DNA of 31,073 nt from Reticulitermes lucifugus (Eukaryota > Arthropoda > Insecta > Blattodea > Rhinotermitidae): assembly GCA_026260175.1 (NCBI GenBank), contig JAKCWW010001863.1, forward strand, positions 3,628 through 34,700, written 5' to 3'. Below, one piece after another: positions 1 through 10,289 of the stretch. A program made the position numbers and the translations under genes. A model generated the notes under the pieces. The model searched no databases and was not told the DNA's origin. It was given only the letters and a program-made list of their open reading frames with translations. The number at the start of each line of letters is the position of its first letter. Positions within the stretch are counted from its first letter, which is position 1.

Positions 1-119
1 ACGAGCTGGTCCCTCGTCCAGAGGAGTCCTACCGAATGTGGTGTGTCTGAGTGTGATCGTGAAACCTCGAAATGAGGCGGCCTAGGCCCGCAAGGGGCTG
101 TCGAGCCATTGAAAAAAAA
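1..119 (+). mobile_element. SINE fragment (3' portion)
   Basis: The sequence from the left edge to the A-run at 111-118 matches the 3' part of the minus-strand SINE at 27006-27264. Shared segments include CCAGAGGAGTCCTACCGAA and GAGGCGGCC.AGGCC. The 5' tRNA-like head lies outside the window. This copy keeps several CpGs that the intronic copy has lost. Confidence 0.7.
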
Positions 120-1000
120 GGTTCTGAGAGAGTACTTCAATTACGCTTCTACCACTTTCTTCAAAATTGTCAACCATCTTACCCACGATGCTTTACAGCC
201 TCGAATACCGACAGAGTCGTAAAATAAGCAGCGACTGAGGACACATAAGGGGGCCGTTGTTAGCCAGCAGACACGATAACTGAATTGAGTCTGCTATGTC
301 GCACTGCGTGAGTCGAGTCGAGTCAAGTGAAGCTCTGCCTTCACAGAAGTTTGGTAGTTCGGAATCGCTTTGACTCGACACGACTCGATACGACTCGACT
401 CGAATCGGCTAGGGACCTCTCACACTGGACGGTAATAAAGATACGATGACGATAAGACGGTGACACGATTAGTTTACGATACGATTCCACGCTTTGCTTC
501 AAATGGGACCTCGCACCCCGAAGACGGCACAATAACGATATGTTCACGATGGGTCGATACGATACGATGACGAATTAGCATGTTGTGTCGCCTATCGCTC
601 AGTCATAAACATATCGCCACAGAAGGTGGAAATCACATGGACTTTTAAAATGCTTCACTACTTTATGCAAGCACAAGTGAGGAAGCAAATATTACACTTG
701 TGAAGCATGTTGGGGAACACGGGGTTTTGTATGACTGGAGAGATCCTGGTTATTCCAGAAATGGCAAAATTTAAAACTTTTCTGTGTCGTCCTGTACAAA
801 ATGATCTAAATCCTCCACTGTCCTAGTCTAGTTCCGTGGCTATAACAAAACTGCCGAGTTCACCACTTCTGTTGAAATACTTCATTCTTGTTGCCTCCTC
901 ATTCAGTCTTATTCTCATCCACCACATAATAAATATGTCCTCTTCGTCTGATGACATGCTCATACTGAAGTAAAGCATGTCATCTGAGTGGATCGCCTCC
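120..1000. repeat. Intergenic; CGA/TCG-rich degenerate motifs at 300-590
   Basis: No gene seen. Between 300 and 590 short motifs such as CGACTCGA, CGAGTCGAGTC and CGATACGATACGATGACGA recur irregularly. This looks like cryptic repeat or decayed transposon interior. A short hairpin (AGCAGAC...GTCTGCT) lies at 267-295. The rest, 600-1000, shows nothing recognisable. Confidence 0.35.
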
Positions 1001-1674
1001 AGTGAGCGAGGCGTTTACAGTGTCAAGCTATCTATCGTCATCGCATTGCCATCATATCGTAAGTAGTGTCCCGTGTGACAGCAGCCTTAATTGTGCCTTA
1101 AGTTTCCGCATGCCCGACAACGACGGTATCCATAATGATTATAACGCCCATTGCATCGCACGCGACATTCAGAGAACCAGTTCTGAAGATTGTTTTAAAA
1201 GCACACGCCCATGCTTGAATCACACAACTATTCGTCATCGCACCGTATTCTCTTACCCCTCGTCAAAGTACAATATGGTTATTAATTAGACTTACTGCTG
1301 GAAACATCCCGCAGAGAAACACAGCTATATTATATATTACAGCGAGGTGGGGGGTTGCTTCATCAGAAAGAGGGCATTCCAAACATCTGCACGGTTCTCA
1401 CAGGCAGCGTGAGATGAAGGAAACTCATATAGTATCTGCACAACCATCAGCAGCCTCACCCCACCTGGAAAAGTACTTCCTATATACATACATGTGTGTG
1501 TTTGTGTATAACAAATGTAGGGCTCCAGCATTACACATTTTCCACGTTTCTAAAGAAAAAATGTCACTTTTTTTCGAGCATTTTCTTCGTGAACTAAAAG
1601 TCCTTTGATAATTAATCAGCGACACCACAAAAATATACAACAAATTCAGTCTTATACCTCCCTAATACTCGGAC

Positions 1675-1790
1675 CGTGAGTTCGAATCCCACTAGGTGCA
1701 TATTCTCTTCGTGTGTATGTGCTGTCCTGTGTATTGCACAAGCCTAGCGACGGGCCGATTTGTCTTTCAGGGAGTTCTACCAACAGTTTA
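1675..1790 (+). mobile_element. tRNA-derived SINE fragment with B box
   Basis: GTGAGTTCGAATCCCAC is a good RNA polymerase III B box. It is followed by GACGGGCCGAT, which is also present in the 27006-27264 SINE. No A box is visible upstream, so the copy is 5'-truncated or diverged. Confidence 0.55.
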
Positions 1791-1799
1791 TAACACAGG

Positions 1800-3334
1800 A
1801 TTCTTAAGCATATGATATGGGAGGCCCTGAACCTCGTTGGCGTCTAACGGCATGCTAGAAACTAAGTATTGATTAGTATTTGTCTACGTGTTCACCTCCA
1901 GAAGTTACAACTTTTATTATTGTTTGATGCTGCTATTTCACAGTCCTTCTGCTTTATGCGCATTAGCAGTAAATGCTAATTGCTGCTTGTCAAGACACTA
2001 ATACACATGAGATAAACAGTGTCATTAACCACCCACCCCGCATCTCCCTCTGCAAACTTCGTATAATGCATAGTTCCTAAAAAATCACGATTATATTTAC
2101 CAAATTAGGTTTTCGATTTGTTCTTAAGTACTTTAACCTTTAGTGAGTGTACCCATTTTTTATTTTTTAAACATTAAATAAACCCGACTTTTAGACAAGT
2201 GGTAATCCCTCCTTCTCGTATTTGTTACAAGAATCTTGAGGCTTTAAAACATTTTCCACGGTAATACTTTATTTAGAGCACACGTAAAAGCAGAGGAAAG
2301 ACTGAAAGCTTCGGCCAGTCGTATAGGACTACATGTGGGTATTAAGCACGCCAAATTTAGTGACCATTATATTAATTGTAATATTGGATATTGATTTTAG
2401 ATGAAAATTCCACTTCAATGTGAAATACGTTGTTAGATCCACTAAATTTCACCAATATTCTTAACTTCCTTCACTCCATTCTTTCAATAACCTCTTCCAC
2501 CTACCCAAGATGGGTGAATAAAATGCTTGCTTCTATTTAGAAATGTTTTAGAAGTATACGAAGCTAGCTACGCTAGCAGTATCTGAATATACTTTCACAG
2601 AAGTGACAAAGTCTGGCCGTATGGCGACGTTTGTGTGTTTCAATCAGGCTTTGAAACGTCTGAAATAAAGTTTCCTTTTCGGGGTGGTTCAGTGAGTAAT
2701 GCCATCTACCTTCTAATTTGATGAGAACGGCGCAAAACACTTTGTAGCTATATACGCGTGATAACTTGGTATGATGATAGAGAGATAGTTAACACTTCAT
2801 CGTATTCTTGTGTGTTAGATATTACGGTACAATTCTTTTCATGATGAGGTTCTCACATGTTGCTTTTGATAACAAAATAAAATTATAATGAGTGTTAAAC
2901 AGTCTGATTTCACCAAAAAACAAAAACAAAGCTGTATTTGTCGTGAGAAATTGTTACCGACAACTAGTCAACTTTTCGACTAAGCAGCATGAAAAGCAAT
3001 TCATGGTTAATCATTAATATATAAAATTCAAAAATTATTGACCTCAGTGCCAGAGTAATGTAGACCAAGCGACAATTCGGACCTTTGAACATTAAATTAA
3101 ATTTTCTTAGCAGACGGAAGAGCTTGGACTTGACGGCTTCGCGCTTCCGAAAGCGCCGGGATAAAGCAAGCACCCCGCATCACGTAGGAACCTTAGTTCC
3201 CGTAAAAGTCACATGATCTTCGCCAAACAGGCCGCTGATAGCATGCCTTTCAAAGGGTGTGAAAGGAAAATTTTGTATACAGGCTGATATAAGAGACTAA
3301 AGTAGTGATGAACTGTAAAGATGTCATACGCGTA
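1800..3334. other. Intergenic, nothing recognised
   Basis: AT-rich sequence without supported genes. Only short chance open frames occur. A small near-palindrome of GCTAGC units lies around 2562-2577. Confidence 0.5.
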
Positions 3335-3545
3335 AGTTTAGGCAGATCTTCACGTAAGGTGTTTGTTATTTTTGTCCGATTTTAACAAGAACCCGCAACC
3401 GAATCTGTTGACAAATTTTAGTAACATCACATGTATGAAATTTCACGAAACTACGTCCCATGGGAGTCGCCCTGCTACATGCGGACGGACGGATGGACGA
3501 ACATGACGAAGCTAATAGTCGCTTTTCGCAACTGCTTTGCTAACG
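3335..3545 (+). repeat. Copy 1 of GGACGGACGGA-tailed dispersed repeat (diverged)
   Basis: Ends with ATGCGGACGGACGGATGGAC and then GAAGCTAATAGTCGCTTTTC. The same arrangement is at 13860-13905 and, more weakly, at 7180-7225. The upstream part aligns loosely with copies 2 and 3 (TCTTCACGTAA...TTGTC.GATTTT). Same orientation as the other two. Confidence 0.6.
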
Positions 3546-4231
3546 CGCCTACAGCTGTGTGACATATTAGCTGCAGGTTCTCGATTACTGTGCTAGAGGA
3601 GAGCTGAAAATGACGAAGGATAAAAACATTCTTCTAAATAAAATTCAAACGAAATATGTTACCAAATAAAAACGAGAAGAATGCACACAAGATGAAAGTA
3701 GAGTAGTTGTTTCTTCGTCTTTTAGGAAAGTGTGGACTGGCATTCGGCAATGTTAATTTACATTCGGGAAGCATCCATTCCGAATCTAGGTCGTGATACT
3801 CGTGATCCTGACTCTTTCATAAATTTCGTCTGTCCCTCTAGGTCAGTCGCTAATTTAATCTATCAGTTATTTAGCTGTCAGTAAGCCACGTGACAATGAC
3901 TGCCACTACTGGAATTCTGTCAAGCACAAATTGTAACTGGAAACGCTTAACGTTAACTGGAACTTCTGTGAACTCAGAGATAAATGCTACGCCATTTCTG
4001 TACTCATTCACACTTCGGGAAGAGGTATGCCTCTGACATAACTGTTAGACTTCAACACCACGTCCGAGCAATTGTCACATGCACATCTCCAGCCATGTAA
4101 CTGAAATCACGCACGATTGTTTGGATCTCTTGCAATTCCGAATAACAGCGCACAGTAAAGCTACAGGTTCTCCCGTACCACGCCATGTAGGTACAGAGAG
4201 GGAGTAGAGGTACAGCGTTACTTGTTCCTAA
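3546..4231. other. Intergenic, nothing recognised
   Basis: No gene, RNA or clear repeat structure seen. Confidence 0.45.
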
Positions 4232-4335
4232 CCTCGGCACTAGATGAAGAAGGGTGGTCAATGCCACGCGCCGGTACCCATCACGCAGGAGGCTGGGTGG
4301 GCCCCAGGGCCGGTCTCAGCGGGTGTAAAGAGAAA
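4232..4335 (+). repeat. GC-rich dispersed repeat, copy A
   Basis: Shares CGGTACCC, CAGGAGGCT and GGGCCCCAGGGCCGGTCT with 12475-12615. Its upstream GGC.CTAGA.G...GTGGTCAA.GCC segment matches both 12165-12275 and 12475-12615. All three copies point the same way. Confidence 0.65.
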
Positions 4336-6009
4336 ATTACGTGCCCCCAACGCATTTCGAAACCCGAGCTGTAAAGCCCATAGCCAGTCGCTATAACGAC
4401 TGCCAGTGTATTAAAATGTGACTCAAACCTGCAATCCTGATTTCACAAGCACTTGACTTGACTTTGTACATTATTCCAGTACATGGATCAACAATTCGAT
4501 AGACATCTACGTAATATTAGAATCATAAAATGGAATGCAAGTATTACAGCACTTCAACCCCAAACTTATAACATGTATCGGCATATGCCACTGCAGGGGT
4601 GGTATTCTAATGGGATTCAATGAAAGTTGCCAAAGAGACAAAACAGATTCTCAATGATAAAAGGGACTGACAGAGAGAGAGAGAGAGAGAGAGCGAGACA
4701 GAATCACGTACACAGCTGGACAATGCAAATGGTAATATGTCACATCTAACATTCAGCGGCTTGCTTCGTGCTTTATACGACAAGAAATGGAGAGATTCTG
4801 GTGCGGACACCCATCATCAATCTTCGCCCTCAACCCTCCATTTTAGCTCCCTTTGCTCGCTCACAACCGCCCCAAACCCACCCTCCCTCCGAATATCTAT
4901 CAGAATGTTTAAAAAATTACCGAGTCATCTGTCTTTCCTTTTTCGCAAAACCTATTGAATACAAAAATTACACATTCCGTATTTCACAACATTTGTGAAA
5001 AGCTGAGCTGAACGCAGTTTAACCTGATCTAGAAACAAAATAATCTAGCATTTCTAGTTTCATAAAGAAGAGAAAGCAGTAGTTAGCTCTACCTAGTAGA
5101 CCGTCTGGAGGCATGTGCTTAAGGATTTGTTTAAAACGTGAAAAGGAGAGAGATGGGCCCTAATATAACAAGAAATAATCCAGTAATACGAGGTATCTGC
5201 CACTTTACTGTAAATCATAGGCAGATGTTAACGGTACGGGTAAGTGATACAATCCGTGTTAGTTTGCTTACAAAGCCGGTTAACATGTATACCAAGAAGG
5301 AATGGTAGATGGATTCTGTTTGAAGGCATTTGGTGTTAGGGACGAATGTCATACTGTATGTGAGTAACGTTGTTGTTTTTACCAAGCCTGCAAATAAATA
5401 AAGTTTAAAAAAAAACAGTTTCTGTTTTGAATATCCGCTATCTTTACTTAAAGGTTTCAACACTGTGGCACTAGTATTATTCAGTTTAAAAGATCATTTT
5501 GGTATTACCCGTATCCGACAGAATAGATTATTTAATGGCAATCCAAGAACGTGTACCACGGCATGTGGAATTATTATACTACCATTATTACAGGTCACTT
5601 AATTTTTACCCCTTCCTATCTTCACGTACATTCAATTTATTGCATATTATTATTATTATTATTATTATTAGCATCACCATCACCACCACCATCATCATCC
5701 TCTGACCATTAAGACCATCACTACCAGCACTGTCATTATCAACACTCGCATCGCAATCTGCAACACGTTTCTAACGTCTTATTTTACTGAAACTCTATTA
5801 GGAAAATCTAACACCAAAATCCTCATCGCAATGAAGGACAGCATGAAGATAGGTATCAACGATAACTGACCTTTGACACCCTGTTATATTTGCCATTTTT
5901 TAAAATACATTTATCGCAGTAATTCCGCAACTCACTGCTATATAAACGACTGTTGAAACCAAAGACAACGCCAGACTGTTCAACATTTTGTCCACACTGT
6001 ATATTTATT
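4336..6009. other. Intergenic with microsatellites
   Basis: Contains a (GA)n tract at 4671-4699 and an (ATT)n then (CAY)n tract at 5645-5700. No gene supported; open frames here run through low-complexity sequence. Confidence 0.5.
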
Positions 6010-6534
6010 TATTTCGTACTGTTTTCACGATAAACAAGATAGACAATTTACGTACAACGTTACATTGTGGCGCGTTTGCGTAACCACTGTTGCCATGGAA
6101 AGGCAACAATAGTTCTCTTTTTATTGTTGTTGTCGTAGATGTTGCTGTTGACAATACAAAAGTGCCACATGGTTGCCACGGAAATAAAACAATGGGTTCC
6201 CTGTGCATTCTTGTCGAGCTACAAAATACATCGTACTGCTGTTAACAATAATAAGTATTAGATATTATAAATGTGTCTGCATTCTTGCCTTAGTTATCCG
6301 GCATGCACATCGCACTTTTGCTGCCACGTATTGTATTGTCATCTGCGGCCTATCTGGCTGTATCATATTTTCCCACATTATCTCATAAAAGGCACAATTT
6401 TCGGAGTAAGTATATTGAATATGAAATGCATAAAATGTGTTTTATGTTAGTCTCAAAGTGCATATTTCACAGTTCACTGTTTATAAAACACCGACAAAAT
6501 GCACTTGGCTTTTACTTTTTATTATATATTAATA

Positions 6535-6583
6535 GACCCCTACATACGTTTCGGTTTATGCAAAAACCATCATCAGGGGGTTC
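6535..6583 (-). ncRNA. Minimal type I hammerhead ribozyme, intact core
   Basis: Read on the minus strand. Stem I 5' side is GAACCCC (6583-6577), core CTGATGA (6576-6570), one unpaired T, stem II GGTTT/AAACC with a 6-nt loop, core GAA (6552-6550), two-pair stem III AC/GT with loop GTAT, cleavage residue A at 6541, then stem I 3' side GGGGTC. All invariant core positions are present. Stem III of only two pairs is typical of hammerheads in Penelope-like elements, which tend to work as dimers. Predicted self-cleavage lies between 6541 and 6540. Confidence 0.75.
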
Positions 6584-6587
6584 AAAA

Positions 6588-6782
6588 CTACGTACAGCCT
6601 ACATCCAATGTCATTTCTGCCCTTACAGTTGTGCAATATCTTAGTATGTTATTTCCACTGACTTTGACGTGAATGTATTTGGGTTGAAGTTGTTCAGCTT
6701 TGCCGATCTTATTAAACCATATGGATGCGATGGTCTTCTGTAGTTTCACTTTGATGTTACGAAAATTATAAATATATCTTGC
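6588..6782 (-). pseudogene. Penelope-like ORF fragment
   Basis: An open frame of 64 codons ends at a stop at 6588-6590. It contains KTIASIWFNKIGKAEQL and PKYIHVKVSGNN, which resemble the N-terminal part of Penelope-like retroelement proteins as I remember them. Past about 6650 the frame enters the inverted arm and is no longer expected to be native protein. The fragment lacks reverse transcriptase and GIY-YIG endonuclease regions. The family call rests on memory and on the adjacent hammerhead motifs. Confidence 0.45.
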
Positions 6783-6855
6783 CTGTTGGGCATACTAAGA
6801 TATTGCACAACTGTAAGGGCAGAAATGACGTTGGATGTAGAATGTAAGTAGTTTT

Positions 6856-6904
6856 GAACCCCCTGATAATGGTTTTTGCATAAACCGAAACATATGTAGG
6901 GGTC
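6856..6904 (+). ncRNA. Hammerhead ribozyme copy with core mutation
   Basis: Plus-strand counterpart in the right arm. It has the same stems I, II and III, GAAAC, and a GTA cleavage triplet, but the core reads CTGATAA (6863-6869). The invariant G8 is A (6868), which should abolish or strongly reduce cleavage. Confidence 0.65.
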
Positions 6905-7265
6905 TATTAATATATAATAAAAAGTAAAAGTGAAGTGCATTTTGTCGGTGTTTTATAAACAGCATAAAATGTGTGATCTGATTTTTTCTACAACTTTGGA
7001 ACATTTCTCATTCTAAGAATTCAACGACATACTACCATAAAAGTAAATAGGTCTTCATGTAAAGTACCCGTTATTCTTGTCAGATATTACTCAAACTTGG
7101 ATTTCCTCGACAGATTTTCGAAAAATCCTCAAATATCAAATTTCATGAAGATCCGTCTAGTGGGAGCCGAGTTGTTCCATGTGGGAAGCCAGACAGACAT
7201 GGAAAAGCTAAAAGTCGCTTTTCACAACTTTTCAAACAGGCCTAAAAAGATTATTTGCCCAAACA

Positions 7266-9179
7266 GCATCATTAGCATGTTTTGTAATGGAGAAGCAGTG
7301 TGTTTTCTGTGAAATACGAACTGAGTTCTCAGAATTATTAATAAGTTTATATACAAGTATCATTTAAAGTGATACTGCAGTCATTAATTCATTTTAAATT
7401 AAATTTTCTCCGTTTCGAGATAAATTTAAAAAGGTGGCGAACGCGCAAATCTCAACGTTTTTATATAGTCTATAATCGTACCACTATTATGTGTTTGTTG
7501 TCCAAAAATAAACGCATTTAAAGTAAGACAAACTGAGTAAATGTTTATTAACTAAACTAATGTTACCATTTAAATGAAGCCTTACAAACTGTGATAAACA
7601 AATAGGTAATTTAAAATACACTACACGTGCAAAGTTAATAACCTTACACTTAAGGTTTTCACCTGTAGGAAACATATCAAACTCTCTACAGATTTATAAA
7701 TTACGAAGCAAGGCGCTCCAGTCTACACTGAGGAGAGAATCCTATGTCAAATTCCGTAGGATGTAGTCGGGTTCTTGCAGAGACTAAAGCTCTAACCTTG
7801 GAGCTGTGTTTTTAATAGCCTAGTAACACAATCTGAAACTGTTATAAATTCCTTGCCACTGCATGGTATAAACTTCATTGTAACAACTGCCGGTATAAAT
7901 TTAAATTTATTATGATATATTATCGTAAATATGGTACATTCGAATCCACAACAAGAGACAAATTACCACTGCGGTACTGTCGCCAAGCCAATCTTGTCCC
8001 TTGCGCTGTCTTCATAAAGATACCATGCATAGCAGGTATCACGAAATATGTAGCTAAAGATTCAATTACAAAGTGAACAAAACAACACGCCAACGTGACA
8101 AGACACAGATAAATGTGGTTCTATTGTCATGGTCCTCTACCGCCAGCAAAAGCAGAAATGTGGCGCAGGATTTCGTTGTTACTCCGAATCCGACATCCAT
8201 CAAAATTCCAACCAGCAGAAATTATTAATATCATGATGCGAATTCCAACATGAGCTATTTTTCATGTTGATCATCTGTGTGAAAGGAAACGCTAACGTGG
8301 ATGTACGAGATAAATACATATATACACAGGCTTACATGCATACTTTAAAAGCAGACATTTCAGGGGGCAGACGCAATTCATAACACCGAACAACGGGCAG
8401 GCAGCCTTTCATGCAGCTACCGTCTTGAGGGACCACAAACAGACGTTGAAAATTAATAACAAGTTGTTATATATCGTCCTAAAATAACTGCATAGAGAAG
8501 AAGCGCCGGTTTAGAACCCCTTATATTGCGTCACACACCATAATACCGGTTTTCCATCCTAAATTCGAACAGGAAGTCATGCGTCCTACCACGGACAAAC
8601 AAATATGACATAATAATGCCAGTCTGTTGACCGATTTGATGATGGCTAATTCAAAGTATTCAAATAACAGTTCCTTAGCTGCTGAGTTAAATATGCCTAC
8701 CCACATTTCTTTGCCTTAATTTATAGAGGAATATATATATATATATAAATATATATATGTGTGTGTGTGCGTGTGTGTGATAACGTCATGGCTTTGCATC
8801 TGTTTGGAAGTGTGTTCAGTCCAAAGAAGCTTTCAACCAAAGTGCCGACATTTGCAGATTCGCTGTGAATACCACTCCGATGTCATTATTTCAGATACTC
8901 TCTAAACTTATAAAACAAATATAGACGAATTCTGAATATTATAAAAATGAGCAACGCTGGGGCTGTTTATGAAAGATTAACACAATGTCACGAAGACAGC
9001 CTATATACTCGTGCATACAAAATTTATGACTTCATAACAATGGTGGCCTAATAACTAAGCAAGAGTTGTAAAATTTCATATTTCCAAAACGCTGGAAGAG
9101 ATGATTACAAATTTATGAAAGCAGTCACTTTTGTGCCAGTAAATAGGATAATGGCAACAGCGCTTCCGAAACTGTTGTT
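7266..9179. other. Intergenic; (TA)n(TG)n microsatellite at 8730-8779
   Basis: No supported gene. The microsatellite runs from an AT-alternating into a GT-alternating tract. The remainder shows nothing recognisable. Confidence 0.5.
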
Positions 9180-9290
9180 TTAATTTAATGGAATGATCAG
9201 ATAACATGGCGCAGTGTTAATTTGATGAAATGATGAGATAATAAAGCACGGTCTTATTTTGATGGAAAAATCAGACAATATAACATAGCG
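9180..9290 (+). repeat. Imperfect tandem repeat, three units of about 37 bp
   Basis: Units 9180-9216, 9217-9252 and 9253-9290 share a TTAATTT(A/G)ATG.AA.GATCAGA-like opening and diverge toward their ends. Confidence 0.55.
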
Positions 9291-10130
9291 TTACAGCATA
9301 GCAGTTAGGCCTGCTGCTCCATGCTTTGTTTCTCAAACCGGGTAGTCTGCCTACAGACCGTTTCAGTAAATGGTAAAGTGTGAGCAACTATACTATACCT
9401 TGTTACAGAGCCTGCCTGAGCAGTTAAAATCTATTAATCCGTGTGCAAATTCCTGTCGCTAAGAATCTTAAATACTCATTATCGTCATAACAGCAGCTAG
9501 CCAGTTTAAACCAGTTTCTTTCAATATTAATGACGCTAATTACGTTACTACTATTCATCCAGCTACAGTTGCACTCGCAAATGACCTTCCGTGACAATTC
9601 CCGGACAAACAGAAACAAACAAAATGCACGAATCTGTCTTGCCGCCACACGTAATGTTTTCGGCCAGTATCACGTTGACACCCCGAAGATGGCTGAATAT
9701 TCTGAACTACGAAGCTCCGGAATTTTAACTTTTCTTTTTTTATATTACGCCTGTGTCTATCTAAATGCGGTCAGCAAATTGCTCCTCACTCAAGTGACAA
9801 ATGAAGTTCCCTCCTAAGTAGTAAGTAAGCTTGTAGTCTAGTTACGCACAATTCAGACTTTATATTTGTTTAAAATAAAAAAAAGAGGCCAAACCAGAAC
9901 ATTCTGAAGTGCAGAACTGAAGTTTTGTGGTGAAATTAGGTTTCAGCTTCCTCGACTAGTTCCTAAACAATACTGTCAGATCATATCTCACTAAAGTACA
10001 CACTGTCAATGACTGAGAAACGACAATATCCGTTGCTTGCAGTTTGTCCACGGATACTAACTTACTATTTAAATATATTGTGAAAGCGTGGAAGAGCATG
10101 ATAAGGTGTTAAACACTATGCGAGATTTTA
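9291..10130. other. Intergenic, nothing recognised
   Basis: No gene supported. A frame of 95 codons at 9530-9817 has no recognisable family or start context and is probably chance. Confidence 0.45.
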
Positions 10131-10174
10131 GGTTTTCGCAGCGGTGTATCTAAGGTATCCGTCATTCTTGGATT

Positions 10175-10267
10175 GATGCCGCGTCACTGGGTAATTAGTT
10201 CCAGACGTTTCGAGGCTAATGATTTGTCTCGAAACGTCAGGAACCAATTACCCAGTGATGCGGCGTC
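10175..10267. repeat. Foldback repeat, 38-bp arms around a 17-nt loop
   Basis: Arms 10175-10212 and 10230-10267 pair at 34 of 38 positions. Each arm, read outward from the loop, starts CGAAACGTC, the 3' core of a hammerhead including the GTC cleavage triplet. It continues with a GGAAC.AATTACCCAGTGA segment. The 5' core CTGATGA is missing. This looks like two terminal-repeat ends joined head to head. Confidence 0.65.
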
Positions 10268-10289
10268 ACAGCCCACAAGAAGGCACACT

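Larger units (their letters stand above)
6441..6961 (-). mobile_element. Inverted Penelope-like insertion with 13-bp target duplication
   Basis: GCATAAAATGTGT occurs at 6428-6440 and again at 6962-6974, flanking the insertion, so this is a likely target-site duplication. The arms 6478-6648 and 6791-6961 are reverse complements with about 8 differences in 171 positions. A 142-bp centre contains a coding-like frame on the minus strand. Each arm contains a hammerhead ribozyme motif, a known feature of Penelope-like retroelement terminal repeats. Thirty-seven extra bases separate the left duplication from the left arm. Confidence 0.65.
6478..6961. repeat. Long inverted repeat, 171-bp arms
   Basis: Left arm 6478-6648, right arm 6791-6961, collinear without gaps and about 95% identical by eye. 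RNA from either strand would fold into a long hairpin. Confidence 0.85.
6010..7265 (+). repeat. Copy 2 of the dispersed repeat, interrupted by a 521-bp insertion
   Basis: The left part (6040-6110, GCGCGTTTGCGTAACCACTG and following) matches 13460-13510. The right part (6970-7265, CTACAACTTTGGAACATTTC, then GGAGCCGAGTTGTT and AAAAGTCGCTTTTC) matches 13670-13910. Between them lies an insertion at 6441-6961 that is absent from copy 3. The open frame at 7097-7312 is repeat-derived. Confidence 0.7.

Noticed and set aside
946-960. CTGATGA motif near 946
   Set aside because: No pairing stem II and no following GAAA; chance occurrence, as is the one near 24330.
2641-2670. GAAACGTCTGAAAT as another ribozyme 3' end
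   Set aside because: No CTGANGA core or stem II upstream.
7097-7312. 71-codon frame with a QTDMEKLKVAFHNF-like tail
   Set aside because: It lies entirely in the dispersed repeat; the aligned copies at 3.3 and 13.8 kb do not keep the frame.
8730-8779. Possible origin or scaffold-attachment signal in the AT/GT tract
   Set aside because: It is an ordinary dinucleotide microsatellite.
10213-10240. Functional hammerhead with core CTAATGA before CGAAACGTC
   Set aside because: G5 is missing and the intervening bases cannot form stem II; the foldback explains the sequence better.
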